Shown here: positions 11,711 through 22,912 of the stretch, in pieces | Numbering within the stretch: the stretch's first letter is position 1 | Layout: every line of letters starts with the position of its first letter | NCBI GenBank assembly: GCA_026120035.1 | Contig: JALRME010000018.1 | Coordinates: 124,001 to 188,000, forward strand | Source: Coleophoma eucalyptorum | Lineage: Eukaryota; Ascomycota; Leotiomycetes; Helotiales; Dermateaceae | Length of the DNA stretch: 64,000 nucleotides | Direction: 5' to 3' | Notes under the pieces: model-generated | Database searches by the model: none | Told to the model about the DNA's origin: nothing | The model's input: the letters and a program-made list of their open reading frames with translations, nothing else | Made by a program: the position numbers and the translations under genes

Positions 11711-14700
11711 ATGCTTGAGCGCACGGCAGGATGTCTAGAACAAGGCGGCCTGCGACGTTTGATGCCGGCGTCTCGGAAGTCATTGAAAAGTCAACGAAGT
11801 CTACATTCTGCTTTCTGGAATCACGGCGGAGGAGATATCGAGCAGTCTGCTCTGTGGACTGCATTGATCCAAGGCTCTGAAGATATCGACCATTGCAGTG
11901 AAAGGCAACAGGCCAAGTCGAGTGGTGTTCAACGTGGAGCTCTTCTCGATTTCTTGTACCCAGCTGGAACCATCAACCTCATCAGACAATATACTGGCTT
12001 GGGTGCTGATAGACAAGATGGAAGGAGAACAGGGGGGGCATTTGGGAAGTTTGGCTATCGACTTTACACCTCGTCGGCAATGGAATCGGACGAGCCTACA
12101 ACAGACACCACCTCGGAACCGCATTTCCCAGGGACTAATGTTGCTTCTGTATCCCAATCGGATGATAATTGGCGACGAAAGGCAAAGGAGGATGCAGATT
12201 CCCTTCAGACCGTTATAGAACAGGCGACTCGTCCTATCTATGAGGAAGTGTGGCGGCAGTATATCCTCCTTCCACCTCAACAACAAGCAAGATTGGGGCT
12301 TCGCGTGATGAAATACCTGTCGACTTCTCCCCGTATCATAGATGCGGAAAGACTTACGGATCTCTTCGACAGCTCAGATGCTATCTTCGGGTCCAGAGGG
12401 GAGGTTGCCTACGAGTCTGCAATTGCGGCATACCTCAAGTTACGAAATCACCCCCGTGCATTACAGTTATACAAGGAGGCTTTATCAAGTGGCAATCTAA
12501 AATTCCCTGTTGGTTCAGCTGAGCTTGTATCATACTTCGTTGATCACTCACTTTGGACCCAAGCTCTAGACGTTTGGGATAGCTATCATGTTTTCAATAA
12601 TAACACAACAACCATACGGCCCAAATATAATTTATGGCGAGCCACAGTCAGTTTAACTCAGCTGCCAGACCGAGCTCTGGCATTAGTCAACTATCTGGAA
12701 AATATGGAAGGCTCCGAAATAGAATCCGCCGATGCCCTCACTAGACAAAACGATGAGCAGCAAAGCGAAAACGCGATTACGGCTGAGCACCAGCATGTGA
12801 TGCAGAGCTTCGATCCAGCACATAGCGTTGGCAAAAACGGTCGAAAATCTACCTGCGTGAGCATTGTTGATGGTGATCAACCTGGAGCCAGCAGGCTTCT
12901 AGGCGACACAGTCGATGACACAGGCCATGCAGATCATGCTACAAGTATAATTTTGTCAGATGCGATTTTGGAAACAGCCATAGTTCCTGAGCACTTAGAG
13001 AACAGTCCTAGCAACAATTTTGTGGAAGGGTTGACTCCGGCAGACCTTCCCAATTTAAAGCTTCTGACTGCTTTTGCCTCTGACTTCTTCAGAACAACCC
13101 TCTCATCTGGCATGGCAATCGAGAAGAAACCATGTGCGGAACTGATTCGAAAACTGAAAGATTGGGAATTGACCACCGCAAAGCAGTATGAAGAGCTTTT
13201 CCATGTACTGCTAGCACGAGGGTATCGCAAGTTTGCTGTGCAATGCTACAGACATGGCCGTCAAATTGAAGGTGCAAAGTATGGAAGGCAAACTCTCACT
13301 GTAATGTTGAGGGACTTTTGCAAGTATCACAGTGTAATGGGAATGCAAGAGGTTCTGGATGACTGGTTTCGTTGGTATGGTGGACCGAGTCGATTGGCTT
13401 ATAAGATGTGCCTCAATGAGTTTTCATTACAAGGCGATTCAGTAACTGTACACGCCTTGTTCGAACAGTACTACACCACCTTCAAGAAAAGCAAGTCACC
13501 AATCCTAGCTGATGAGCTTACGCCGCTCTTACAAGTTCACTCCCGAAGGGGAGAAATCTCCGACGTTGTCCGTATATTCACCGAAATCGAAGGCACTTAT
13601 GGCTTACAGCCCAGTATCCGATGCTGGAATATCTTATTAGGAGCCTATACAAGAGTGAAGGACGTTGAAGGGACTTTTCAATGTTTTGAACAGATCCTTT
13701 CGTTAGAACAATTAACACCAGATGACTACACATTCGGAACTGTCATGGGAATGTGTGCATCCCGTGGAGATCTTGAGCGAGTGGTAGACCTCTACCGGCT
13801 TGCTGAAAGCCGAAGTATTAAAATAAGCAAGGCAATGGTCGACTGTTTGGTACTTGCCCATGTGAGAGACAACTTGTTATCTGAAGCAGAGAACATCATC
13901 GAGAAAGCCTCTGAAATGGAATTTAAAGGATCACTCACTCGAATGTGGAATTACGTTCTCACAGCCTATGCAATGCGCCGTGATCTGCATAACACGAATC
14001 GAATACTACAAAAGATGTCAGACTCACAGGTCCAGTTCGACGGCAATACCTATAGTGCTCTTATGCAAGCACTTGTAATGGCTGGACAACCATACAAAGC
14101 CTATCAAATCTTGCAAGATGTGATGCCAGCATCTGGTGTTATGCCGACAAGCTTCCACTATGCCTTGGTTATGGGGGGATTTTTGGCTGCAAGATTGGTA
14201 GACAAAGTCTTTGATGTACATCGACGGCTGCTGAGGAAAGGTATAGCAGAATCAGCAGCCACTCGCTTGTTGGCTTTCAAAGCCGCTGCCGTTACAGAGA
14301 ATATGGCGCAACAGCCAGGGCAGGAATCATACCAAGGTGCGAAAGAGCTCTTTCGCAGCACTCTCGCCCAGATAGAACCAAGCGAGTGGGCCGACACCAA
14401 TAGGAAAGGTATCAATGGTGAGGCCTTGGATGTTGCATATCCTGCAGCATTCAATGCGTACCTAATGTTCGTGCTTAGCAAGGCGCAGGACCATGAAGCG
14501 GTCGACACCCTGGTTCAGGACTTCAAAGCCTTCTTGCCGGAGCATCGTCAAACCCCAATTGCTATCTTAACCGCCTTAATGACCAGCCAATTAGGCCGTA
14601 AAGACTACGATGGCTTGAAGTCATCGTGGGATCAGGCTGTTAAGTACGCGAAAACAAATGGATCCCAGCTCCCTGTCCCTGATGTTGAGGTTGACCGACT

Positions 14701-15214
14701 GAATGTTCTCTATTCACATCAGTTGGATCTCTCTCGGGCTCTCGGTCTATACATGAATGCTCTCTTTCAGCAGAAGAAGGTCGGCGAGTTGATTACTACA
14801 GTGAAGGAAGTTGAGAACATGGGTTTCGTACTTACGAACAAGAACTGGAATCATTATATCCAGCTTTTAGCTCGAAGTTATCGATACAAAACTGCGTTCA
14901 AGGAGTGCGAAACGAAACTCATGCCAAACTGGACGGGGTGGAATCATGCCAGATGGAGCGAACAAAGGAGAAACCGCTTACCCATCGAATTGCGAATTAT
15001 GAGAAAGCAGCCAAGACATCTATATCCATACTACCGCACCCTGCTATATTTAGCGAGGGGCTTCATGGAGATTGAGGGTGCTTTGGTAGAGAAGCCTCAT
15101 TTCGAGTACCTGCTCGATGAGATTCATCGAGATTTTCCCAAGACTATTCGCGCTGTCGAAACTATGCAACGAACGGACGAGCCTTTGGAGCGGGAGATTC
15201 TCCGAAATTATTAG
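11711..15214 (+). CDS. Mitochondrial pentatricopeptide repeat protein (CYA-5/Pet309-like)
   Basis: A single uninterrupted exon encodes 1167 residues. The chosen ATG begins MLERTAGCLEQGGLRRLMPA, an Arg-rich, acid-poor leader followed by SLHSAFWNHG, a typical fungal mitochondrial presequence. The frame is open 36 nt further upstream but has no ATG there. Helical repeat text runs through about residues 180-1100. The clearest PPR units lie at about 620-870 (CWNILLGAYTRVKDVEGTFQ, TYSALMQALVMAGQPYKAYQ). Proteins of this size and leader in filamentous fungi include CYA-5, the Pet309 counterpart that activates COX1 mRNA translation. That assignment is inference; another organellar RNA-binding role is possible. 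Intronless structure contrasts with most of its neighbours. Confidence 0.8.
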   Translation: MLERTAGCLEQGGLRRLMPASRKSLKSQRSLHSAFWNHGGGDIEQSALWTALIQGSEDIDHCSERQQAKSSGVQRGALLDFLYPAGTINLIRQYTGLGADRQDGRRTGGAFGKFGYRLYTSSAMESDEPTTDTTSEPHFPGTNVASVSQSDDNWRRKAKEDADSLQTVIEQATRPIYEEVWRQYILLPPQQQARLGLRVMKYLSTSPRIIDAERLTDLFDSSDAIFGSRGEVAYESAIAAYLKLRNHPRALQLYKEALSSGNLKFPVGSAELVSYFVDHSLWTQALDVWDSYHVFNNNTTTIRPKYNLWRATVSLTQLPDRALALVNYLENMEGSEIESADALTRQNDEQQSENAITAEHQHVMQSFDPAHSVGKNGRKSTCVSIVDGDQPGASRLLGDTVDDTGHADHATSIILSDAILETAIVPEHLENSPSNNFVEGLTPADLPNLKLLTAFASDFFRTTLSSGMAIEKKPCAELIRKLKDWELTTAKQYEELFHVLLARGYRKFAVQCYRHGRQIEGAKYGRQTLTVMLRDFCKYHSVMGMQEVLDDWFRWYGGPSRLAYKMCLNEFSLQGDSVTVHALFEQYYTTFKKSKSPILADELTPLLQVHSRRGEISDVVRIFTEIEGTYGLQPSIRCWNILLGAYTRVKDVEGTFQCFEQILSLEQLTPDDYTFGTVMGMCASRGDLERVVDLYRLAESRSIKISKAMVDCLVLAHVRDNLLSEAENIIEKASEMEFKGSLTRMWNYVLTAYAMRRDLHNTNRILQKMSDSQVQFDGNTYSALMQALVMAGQPYKAYQILQDVMPASGVMPTSFHYALVMGGFLAARLVDKVFDVHRRLLRKGIAESAATRLLAFKAAAVTENMAQQPGQESYQGAKELFRSTLAQIEPSEWADTNRKGINGEALDVAYPAAFNAYLMFVLSKAQDHEAVDTLVQDFKAFLPEHRQTPIAILTALMTSQLGRKDYDGLKSSWDQAVKYAKTNGSQLPVPDVEVDRLNVLYSHQLDLSRALGLYMNALFQQKKVGELITTVKEVENMGFVLTNKNWNHYIQLLARSYRYKTAFKECETKLMPNWTGWNHARWSEQRRNRLPIELRIMRKQPRHLYPYYRTLLYLARGFMEIEGALVEKPHFEYLLDEIHRDFPKTIRAVETMQRTDEPLEREILRNY

Positions 15215-16121
15215 ATTCGGGTTATGCCACATTGTGTTTATAGATGTATATATAGGTTTAGGAAGGCTGTATCAAATGTACCATCTCATGTACCAACATA
15301 AAACCGGAAAGTTTCCATGTGGGAATTATATTTGATTAGCTCTCTCCCCCCACCCCCCGCCTACTCCGTTACCCATGGGAAAGGAGTCCATCGGGAAGAC
15401 TGCTATGGAAGGTTCAATCCAAGCATCCGTCAGGATATTATTGGTTGATTGAAGAGAATAGGTAGACCACGAGCACTGCTTTTACTTGTCGAGAATAGGG
15501 CACTGTGAAGAAGCAATATAGGGAGGGCATCCTTTCAAGAAAAGGAGGCTGACACTTCGGATTTGTCTGCTGGGGATGGGGAACTTCCTTATCATCGGAC
15601 TAAGCCGAGCGCAAAAGAAAAAAAACTTTCTATGAAAAAAAAATAAAAGAAAGTAAATTGATAGTTTGACCCCACCCGAGGATTTACTCCGAACCCGATT
15701 CTCCTTGCTTCATCTGCTTCAGGCCAAGACTTGCAAAGAACGGACGGGCTTGTGGGGAAATAGCCCAGAATAGTCAAGACCTGGGGTGCCCATATCAAAG
15801 ACGAAAAATGTTTTCAGGTTCCTTTTTTTTTTTCCTTCCCGCTCGTCGCTTCGCAGCTCCCCTTTCCGTTTTGCTTTTGCCGAGCATATCCTCCTGCCTT
15901 ACAAGTAGCTAATAAGGGCATACCACACCCCTCGAGTGTCTCGTTTTCTTCAAACTAGCAACTCCACAGACCATTCTTTTTTTGGTTTCTATCTCTCCTT
16001 GATGAAAACCCGAGACATACTTCCCGTACTCAGGCGCAGTCATTAATTGAGAACATATTCGATCCCAGGCTTTTCCTAACTTTTTACACTCAGTGGCTCC
16101 GTGTATCTGGTGCTTGGTGTC
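15215..16121. other. Intergenic region with promoter of the homeodomain gene
   Basis: About 0.9 kb without a gene. It contains A-rich runs at 15618-15650 and pyrimidine-rich stretches at about 15820-15850 and 15970-15990. Long CT-rich tracts are common upstream of fungal start codons. No other feature is supported. Confidence 0.5.
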
Positions 16122-17238
16122 ATGGCATCATCAGTAGAGCTACTACCGGAAAACATCAAGATGACGGATGAGGCTATAGCTCGTGATGCTCTGAAGTATT
16201 CACGCTTCACCAAGGACCAAGTTGCGGTGCTCGAGGCGCAAGCTCTACGAAACGATACACCCAGCTCCGAGTTCATTCTCCAGTTGGCGCAGGAATTTGA
16301 TGCACCCGTCAAGAAGGTTGCCGTAAGTACTATCATCAAAATCCTGACTTTTGTTGAAGTCTTCCTTTCTAAACTCGGATGCTCTGCAGGATTGGTTCGT
16401 CAATTACAAATACCGCAAAGGTAGCAAGGCGAAGAAAGACAAAGATCAAGCTCGGCCTGGTCCTTCGGCCTCAGATGCACGTGACGGAAGTATGGATGAA
16501 GACAATGCACAATCAGAAAGCAAGGCTCGACGATATCCTAGGTTGACCAAGACCCAAGTCAAGGTCTTGGTCCGAGAACTAGTAAATGGAGACAGCCCAA
16601 GTCGGGCCACACGTGAAAGACTTGCTATCGAAGTCAACGCTCCGGTTCAGAAGGTATCGGAGTGGTTTAGTAATCGCAAGCAAAGGATGAAGAAGAGAGC
16701 ACTAGGTGGCGGTGGGAGCCAGGATGGAGACGGCGATGAGGATGAGGATATGAATACTTCCGTGAGTCAGTCTACGGCGTGCAGTTTTCTCCAGCTGTAC
16801 AGTTTTCTAATTCGAGGTTTGCAGTCACCCGATGAACGTTCAAATTCTGTTACATGGCAACCTTCGGGTAAAGAGCGCTTGTCAAACGCTGTGGCGCGCG
16901 CAAAAGCTTACGAGTATTTGCCGGCTTCTCGTAGCCTTCCACCACCATTATCATACAATCTTCATGGCCTCCCCGAGTACCAACCTCCGATGAGCTCAGT
17001 CCGGGGACAAGCCGATGACAAAAAGATGGCCTTAAGCAAGGTTCTCCAAGATATTGAGAGGAGCCTCTCAGAGCTGAAGACCTTGAAGCAGAGTATCATC
17101 GCCGAGCTGGAGGAGGCACAGGCTACAGCTAATCGGTCAAGTCATCTTGATCCGGTTAAGCAGAGGAAATTCGAGGAGATTCATGCTGAGGTTGCTAAGA
17201 TGGAAAATCTAAAACAGAAACTGCTTTCCACTCTATAG
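16122..17238 (+). CDS. Tandem homeodomain-like transcription factor
   Basis: Probably a nuclear DNA-binding protein. Three exons (16122-16322, 16390-16761, 16825-17238) encode 328 residues. Two homeodomain-like modules are visible. The first (about 24-78) has recognition helix DWFVNYKYRK, and intron 1 falls just before its WF. The second (about 113-170) has EWFSNRKQRMKK. The first module carries K where the classical WFxNxR arginine sits. A basic linker (KGSKAKKDKDQ) joins them. An acidic GDGDEDED stretch follows the second, and the last 70 residues are predicted coiled coil (LSKVLQDIERSLSELKTLKQ). Intron 2 (16762-16824) is 63 nt with no in-frame stop, so retaining it would insert 21 residues. 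The target genes are unknown. Confidence 0.8.
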
Positions 17239-17839
17239 ATGGATAGTTGGTCGTTTTAGCGTGGTGATTACTACAGGAGTTTGAGGCACTTATGAGGGAC
17301 GACTTTGCTTTTCTGTTTTTGCTTTGCAGCATAATTGCGTATACCCTTATCTTAGCACGAGATAATCTTACTTTGTACGATAAGTTTGAATACTACGAAG
17401 AATCTGTGGACCAACTCCTGTTTCCATCTCTGACGTGCTCGTAAACTAGATTCACTGGATTTTCTAAGGCCTATCCTATTTGCCGGTGTCGCTTATTCTG
17501 GCATTTACCGCCACGGCTGCTTGACTTAGCCAGATGATACACACAAGTAACTTATGGAAATTCAGCGGTTCTTAAGAACCAGGTACACGGCAGATAGAAA
17601 GGCGCCACTTAGATTGAGCCCCACACAGTATGACAAAAGTCTACAGCTCGTACTTGGCATATTGCGGGGTATGATGCCGATCCCACAATTAAGATACAGT
17701 CCTGGAAGGGGTATTCCCGAAAGCAGGGTCAGTTGTATGATTTATATAATTCCCTTCTACCTTCCCAGCATGAATGCGCAAAAGAGAAGATCAAGTGAAG
17801 ACAGGATAGATCTAAGAACTCTTAAGACATAACCTCAAC
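17239..17839. other. Intergenic region upstream of the FAD monooxygenase
   Basis: A 600-bp gap. A 92-codon frame at 17554-17832 has no recognisable features and ends just before the monooxygenase ATG, so I treat it as chance. No other feature is supported. Confidence 0.5.
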
Positions 17840-19280
17840 ATGCACGTAAGCTTCCCCAACTGCCAATCTCACTTCAAGTCACAAAGACTAAGTACAAGAT
17901 CGCCAGGTCATAATTGTCGGTGCTGGACCGTCAGGCCTAGTCCTATCTCTGATTCTGGCCCGCTCTAGCATCCAAGTAACGCTACTAGACAGCGAGGCCA
18001 CAATTGACTCACGGCCACGCGCTGCACACTATGCACCGTCCGCCGTCCGCGTGCTTCAACAAGCCGGCGTGCTGGACGACGTGCGTAGAGAAGGCTTCGT
18101 CCCCCAAGACATGACATGGCGTAAGATCGACGGTACGCCCATTACCACGCTCGAGGACTGTTCGCAGTCCAGGCATAATCCGGATGCACTGACTGTCCTG
18201 CCGCTGAATCTGCTCGGCAAGATCTTGCTGAGGCACGCCGAGGAAAATCGGAATGTTGAGATCAGGTGGAACGAAAGGGTCTTTGCAACGGGACAAGATG
18301 GTGAAAGGGCTTGGGCTGCTGTGCGAGGCAAAGATGGAAGACAAATGAAGATTATGGGGGATTATTTGGTGGGTTGTGACGGGGCAAACAGTCAGGTGAG
18401 GAAATCGTTGTTTGGAGAGAAGAACTTCCCTGGGAAGACATGGCATGCTCAGATCGTAGCAACAGATGTAAGTCTCAAGGAGCTGCACCTGCCTTCTTTT
18501 GTCAAGATCTTTGAAAGGGTATGGCCAAGCCCAGATCTGCTGAACAGGTACAGGTATACTATCCCTTTGAAGCCTTCGGCTACGACGACATAAACTTTGT
18601 CATTCACCCCACAGACTACTACATGGCAGCACGCATCACGACCGATGGTCTCTGGCGGGTATCGTATGGGGAAGACACCTCCCTGACCCTAGACGAAGTA
18701 ATAGCACACCAGCCAACCAAATTCGCCCGCATGCTCCCCGGCCATCCCCAACCAACCGACTACAAACTGCTGAATGTAGGTCCGTACCGTATCCACCAGC
18801 GCTGCGCCGATTCCATGCGTGTCGGACGGATCTGCATCGCTGCCGACGCAGCGCACCTATGCAATCCATTTGGCGGCATGGGCCTCACGGGTGGACTCGT
18901 GGATGTTGGTGGGTTAGCGGACTGTCTGGTTGGGATTCAGGAGCAGAGGGTTGATGCTGATGAGATTTTGGACATATATGATAAGGTTAGAAGGGACATT
19001 TATCACACTATTATTGATCCTATCTCAAGCAGTAATTTTTTGAGAGTTTCTGCAACCGACCCTGAGACGGCGGCAGATCAGGATGAATTTTTGGCTATGG
19101 TTAAGAGAGCGAGTGGAGATAAAGAGTTGAGGAAAGAGCTTGATGATGTGAGTATTCCCCTGTTAATTTTCTTAGGCTTGCTTTTTCGCATGAGAGGGGG
19201 GGGGGGTGTAAACCTCCGCTAATGAAATGTAGGGCATCTATGATATTTGTTATGACTTTACGAAGCATTATAAGGCATAG
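17840..19280 (+). CDS. FAD-dependent aromatic monooxygenase (PF01494 type)
   Basis: Likely an NAD(P)H-dependent flavin hydroxylase of an aromatic or polyketide-like substrate; the substrate cannot be told. Four exons (17840-17845, 17907-18467, 18554-19147, 19233-19280) encode 402 residues. The first exon is only ATGCAC, so the protein begins MHVIIVGAGPSGLVLSLILA, the Rossmann GxGxxG FAD motif. The DG motif is GCDGANSQVRKS. The second FAD contact motif, usually GDAAH, reads ADAAHLCNPFGGMGLTGG. Intron 2 has two in-frame acceptors six bases apart (exon start 18548 or 18554); the later one gives the expected DVYYPFEAFGYDDIN. Intron 3 contains an 11-G run at 19196-19206 and a CTAAT branch site. 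The C-terminus is YDFTKHYKA. No cluster partner enzyme is adjacent. Confidence 0.85.
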
Positions 19281-19750
19281 GTATAAAAACACATAGTATA
19301 GGTAAAAGGGAAGGGAATAAAGTTGGAGGTTGTAGCTGTAGGAAAGACATTACTTCGTCATTAACCGAGCTAATTGAGAGTATTCTAATGTCCCTAGGAA
19401 GTATCTGTAATTTCACCTTGAAAATAGTGCAAGAGGACACCATCTCATCGATTTATTCTTAGGAACTTTTCGGCTGTTAATGAGTATCATTGAGAAAATA
19501 CAAGAGTTGGTTACTCTAAGGGTTGTGTGAATGGATGATTAAGATAGAATATAGCTGATCGCTTGGAATTATGTTCCATCAATTTTGGTGAGCGAGACGA
19601 AGAGGTAATCAATTCGATCAAGTTTATTGAATATTGGCTAGGGTTCTACCTATATTTACAAATTATGACCAAAAAATTACAATGAATGCCTTTTCAAGGC
19701 TCTACCCAAGTTAGACTGGCCTTTGATAAATTCCGAGGTCGCTACTCACA
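19281..19750. other. Convergent 3' region, monooxygenase and GH89 genes
   Basis: A 470-bp AT-rich gap between convergent genes. It should hold both 3' untranslated regions. No other feature is seen. Confidence 0.5.
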
Positions 19751-22133
19751 TCAACCCCAAACCTCAGCCAAACCATCCGCCAATCCCTTCAGCACATCTG
19801 GACTCGATTGCGCTAGCGTATTTGACTTCAGACCCTGTGTAGTATTCATACACCAGGCCTCACCAAATTCCAAGAGTGCCTCATCCAAGACTGTCGTGTT
19901 GTAAGCTCCAAATGCAACACTCTCCAAGTATGAAATAAAGATATTCCATCGCGGAACATAGTAGTCCTTCACAAGTCCACCCCAACTCTTCGAAGCATAA
20001 TCGTCGATCTGACCCGTGGGACCCCAGAGTGTGATCTGGTTGCGGGCATTGTACTCGTAGAAAGACGTCGTATTGGTACTATTTGTCCAACTTTTAGCAG
20101 CTGAGAGCCAGGTGGAGAGAGCGAAGTTAGTATTTGTTGCAAGCACGGAATCGAGCAGAGTGAGGAGATCTGTCATCTTCTTTCCAGCTGTTGAGATTGC
20201 GGTCGTTGAAGCATTCGTAGATGTGTATATGTCTATCAAACTCGTATAGAGGTCGTTGAAATTGTTGCTCATTACTTGGCGCGTGATATCAGTTACATCG
20301 TATTGGTAACTTGGGTTGTTCCACAGCTGGGCATCGGTTTTGGAGGCATTATAAATTAGCGTCCAGGCTTCTACCAAAAGTGCTGGATCGTATGTGACAG
20401 TGGTTGCGTGATGTCCAGTCCTGCTCAGCATGCCGGTGATGTTGGGAGCCAATTCAAAAATGGACTTGGTAACGGCAGTAGATGCTGTCAGATTAGTATT
20501 ATTATAGACCGACGTCCTTAGAATATCCCAGGCTGTGTATAAGTCTATGGGAATTGTGTTATTTCCAGCGTAGCGTCTGGTAACGAAATTTGCGAAATAT
20601 GCTGCGGTATCGATAGGAGATGCTGACCAGGCCTGATCTAGCAGAAGATCGTACATAACCTCGTTGCCCTCTTGTCCCTCCATGGTTGAACCGAACCCAA
20701 TAAGCGACGAAGAATTCGATAAGGCCTCGATTGGGTTTACAGTGACATTCATTACTTGACCATATAGTCCCATGTTTCCACCATAATCGTGCAATTGACA
20801 CCATATCCAAGGCTTTCCATAATACGAGTTTGTGCGCTGCCATTGAGGTTGGGACTCGGAGAATAGATCCAAAATTAACATATCATCGTTGGTCGTGACA
20901 CCTCCTAGGTATGCCTCGACCCTATCATCCGTCCAGAATTCGGAATTGCTATAGAATAACCAGCCTTGCATGAGCCAAATCGCCTCTGAGTCGGCGGCCT
21001 TGAGACTCTTCCAGGTGTTATAAGTGACGTTCTTCAAGTATTCCAATTCGCCTGAATACGGATCATTCTCATTATACTGATCTAAAGTATAGATATTGGT
21101 AACGTTTCCATACGCAGCAGTCTGTTTCTGGATGAAGCTGGTTTGCAGTTCCGTGAACAAGGAATCCAAAGGTTCCAAAAAGGTGACATTCGTATAATCA
21201 GTAGGAAATCCTGACCACTGTGAACCATTGACCACCTGAGCAGTGGGTTTAACTCGAGTAATAGCACGGGGAACGAATCCCGTAAAAGCTGGAAGAACAG
21301 GTGTCATGCCCAACTGCACCATGCGACCCACGATTTTCTTTTGGAGCTCAAACTGGCTGTTGATCCATTCCGTGGGTAATTCGCTACCCCAAGAACCTTG
21401 AATGTTTCCAAACCGGTTCCAAGCCTGGAAAGCTGGGCCGCTGAGGAACGAAGTAATTTCTGCATCAGTCATATTAATCTCCCGGAATGTGTCAACGAGA
21501 ATTTTCTCTTGTCCAACCCAAGCAAGAGGTAGATTGATGCCACGGAGAGCCATCCAGTCAAGCTGTAACTCCCAGTCTTCCCAGGTCCAGAATGCGCTTG
21601 TGTACGAAAATGTGACTGTGATTCTCATGTTAACTTAATACTAGATTCTAGAATATCGGGGTTCTTCACCTGTGTTGAAATGATATCTCCAAGGCACGAT
21701 ACTTGATCCTGACAATGGAGTATCCAGCGTTGGAAGAGAATCAATGCTCGTAGCATCAAGTCTATTCCCAATGCCCCAGAACAGATCAACTTGCAAAATA
21801 TCGGTCAGGTATCGGTGAAGTCTACCATCAAAATCAGTATTAAATCAAAATGTAAAGCTCAGTCAAGAAAACTCGCCCGCTAGCCAAAGCAATTGGTGTA
21901 TTTCCCACGATAAGGACCTTCCCCGTGGTCGTAGATGAGACGGTATAAACATCATTCTGGAGACTACTATTTGCAATAATACCCGAAGTTAGGTTGCTCA
22001 GGCGGAAGGTAAAAGAATCGACGTGATCTGGCAGTCGTCTTTGCAAAAGCCCGAGTACGCCGTCAATTGACTGCGCCGAAACCCAACCGATGAAAGCACT
22101 GATGCAGAGAAACCAAAATTCCAGGAACTGCAT
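19751..22133 (-). CDS. Secreted alpha-N-acetylglucosaminidase, GH89 (NAGLU family)
   Basis: It should release terminal alpha-linked N-acetylglucosamine outside the cell or in the vacuole. Three exons (22133-21877, 21821-21670, 21615-19751) encode 757 residues. A signal peptide is clear (MQFLEFWFLCISAFIGWVSA, cleavage before QS). Family text includes LHRYLTDILQVDLFW, SFSYTSAFWTWEDWELQLDW-like sequence (here VTFSYTSAFWTWEDWE), ALRGINLPLAWVGQE and WLMQGWLFY. The two GH89 catalytic glutamates are likely Glu319 in LDQYNENDPYSGE and Glu449 in GFGSTMEGQEGNE, placed as in human NAGLU. Many N-x-S/T sequons fit a secreted glycoprotein. Intron 1 (21876-21822) has a GC donor, GG|GCGAGT; joining there restores ASG-LHRYL, and no GT donor keeps the frame. 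Confidence 0.93.
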
Positions 22134-22912
22134 CGTGGAGGATAAAAGCGCGTTTCCCCTTTTCTAGATCTTCGTGATAATACACAGAAAAGGCGAGGAG
22201 AGGAGTATCACGAACAGGAAATGCTGCAGGTTGGGTGGTCAAGAAATCGTCATCACATCACTTCGCATAAACCTAGTAGCTAATTCCTGCAGCGAGATGG
22301 TTACCAATCGAGGAAATAATCTGAATGGCGTGGCCCTATGCAACGTTGCTGTGAATCTCGATATTTACTGGATGAATAGGGAGATCGACTAAGCCGATAA
22401 TTTCAGGGTCTCCGCTCATGCATATTAAAGAGATCAGATCCCACCTTTGCGTTTCCCAGCTTCATCATCGTTAACCAAGTGCCACCATTCAACCCGGTTG
22501 GCCCGCCTCTTCAATGTCACGTCACATGACGAGCCACATAATTCCCTGATCATGACGGCGCGTCTATAGACAATGTAACACAAGTAGACTGTGTTGAAAC
22601 TACAGTAGATATATGACTGTTGGAGTACAAAATGGCTCCGTTTAGTAGCCGTTCTAATGCATCGCCGTTGAAGGCGCCGTACCATGCAAATCCGCCGCCA
22701 TATGCCGATCTTACAAAATACCAAAACTAAGAAATGTGTTTTTCATCCATCTTTCATGCCATTGCTTCGAGATCGTTGAGATCATACATGAACGCCAAAC
22801 CTGTTGAAAAGTTTGCCCAGAACACCACGCTAGATGCAGTACCATTACCCAAAGTGTTGAAAGAAGACTTTACTTCGTATGTTGAATCATAAATCATTAA
22901 ATGCGACAGCTA
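22134..22912. other. Intergenic region upstream of the GH89 gene
   Basis: About 0.78 kb lies between the GH89 start and the methylenetetrahydrofolate reductase stop, both on the minus strand. A 96-codon minus-strand frame (22434-22724) lacks protein features. No gene is supported. Confidence 0.5.

Noticed and set aside
17840..22133. Monooxygenase, homeodomain and GH89 genes as a biosynthetic cluster
   Set aside because: No polyketide synthase, NRPS, terpene cyclase or transporter is present. The neighbours are housekeeping genes and orientation is mixed.
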